Assembly (NCBI RefSeq): GCF_022664395.1
Contig: NZ_JAKRET010000024.1
Span: 1-40,050 of the forward strand
Direction of reading: 5' to 3'
Source: Sphingomonas lacusdianchii
GTDB lineage: Bacteria; Pseudomonadota; Alphaproteobacteria; Sphingomonadales; Sphingomonadaceae
Length of the DNA: 40,050 nt
This document shows positions 39,894 through 40,050 of the stretch, piece after piece. The notes under the pieces are model-generated. The model had not been told where the DNA came from. It made no database searches and was given only the letters and a program-made list of their open reading frames with translations. A program made the position numbers and the translations under genes. Positions within the stretch are counted from its first letter, which is position 1, and each line of letters opens with the position of its first letter.

Positions 39894-40050
39894 ATGTTCG
39901 AGAAGCTGCGTATCAAGGAGCATATGGAAGTCGCCGGGTCGGACGGCGAGCATGTTGGCACCGTCGACAAGGTCGAGGGCGAGACGATCAAGCTGACCAA
40001 GACCGACGCCGCTGATCACCAGCATCACACGCTTCCGTTCGATATGGTGG
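39894..40050 (+). CDS. DUF2171-like small protein, N-terminal part (runs off the right edge)
   Basis: ATG at 39894 follows AAGGAGG by four bases. The visible 52 residues include KLRIKEHMEVAGSDGEHVGT and VDKVEGETIKLTKTD, the start of DUF2171/PRC-barrel-like proteins common in sphingomonads and other alphaproteobacteria. It is likely a small cytoplasmic beta-barrel protein of unknown role, often linked to stress. The C-terminus is outside the window. Confidence 0.75.
   Translation, partial: MFEKLRIKEHMEVAGSDGEHVGTVDKVEGETIKLTKTDAADHQHHTLPFDMV

Noticed and set aside
1..40050. tRNA, rRNA, CRISPR arrays, replication or conjugation genes
   Set aside because: No cloverleaf-like or rRNA-like segment, no regular spaced repeats, and no Rep, Par or Tra motifs were seen in any frame.

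Overview
The window looks like accessory DNA, either a plasmid or a genomic island, from a GC-rich alphaproteobacterium. A sphingomonad (Sphingomonas, Sphingobium, Novosphingobium) is most likely. The reasons are the FixL/FixJ pair, an alphaproteobacterial-type FNR with FixK-like boxes, an HWE-type kinase relative, a DUF2171-like gene at the right edge, and a dense mix of IS21, IS66, IS110, IS481, IS5 and ISNCY elements. The genus is inferred from protein style only; no rRNA or other marker gene is present.

Left edge (1-2.2 kb): the start of an unrecognised small gene, the N-terminal stump of an MHYT-domain membrane sensor, an intact zinc alcohol/formaldehyde dehydrogenase, and the last ~30 codons of an EAL-type c-di-GMP protein cut off by an IS21-family element.

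Mobile-element zone (2.2-17.6 kb): an IS21 element (istA/istB), a decayed HNH-like gene, a 188-aa accessory protein, two paralogous small proteins, an IS66 element with an 8-bp target duplication that splits an older IS3 relic, an IS256 tail, a truncated IS481, an IS110/IS1111-type element whose transposase carries an in-frame ochre codon, a second IS3 relic, an IS5 (IS427-like) element with a -1 frameshift site, a CPA1 Na+/H+ antiporter, a second frameshifted IS481 copy, and an ISNCY/IS1202-type transposase. The antiporter and a few small genes are the only cargo here.

Oxygen/redox island (17.7-36.8 kb): a degenerate HWE-type kinase, a small unknown gene and an L,D-transpeptidase lead into a leftward series fnr - usp - K+ channel - fixL - fixJ - receiver protein. 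Next come ompW, hemN (oxygen-independent haem synthesis), a 35-aa membrane peptide, and a leftward group of an MFS transporter, a flavodoxin-fold quinone reductase and an unknown helical protein. The rightward group is cyoABCD, SURF1, a zinc alcohol dehydrogenase and a second tandem-USP gene. Three FNR/FixK-type dyads (TTGAC-N4-GTCAA or close) lie before ompW, hemN, and the divergent MFS/cyoA pair. The FixL homologue keeps the haem-ligand His and the key distal-pocket Arg. The set therefore reads as a self-contained oxygen-sensing module that carries its own sensor, regulators, terminal quinol oxidase, haem synthesis and stress genes.

Right edge (36.9-40.05 kb): a MASE1-PAS-GGDEF diguanylate cyclase with an intact active site and I-site, a serine recombinase with a possible recombination site beside it, and the start of a DUF2171-like gene. 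No tRNA, rRNA, CRISPR array or replication gene was seen.
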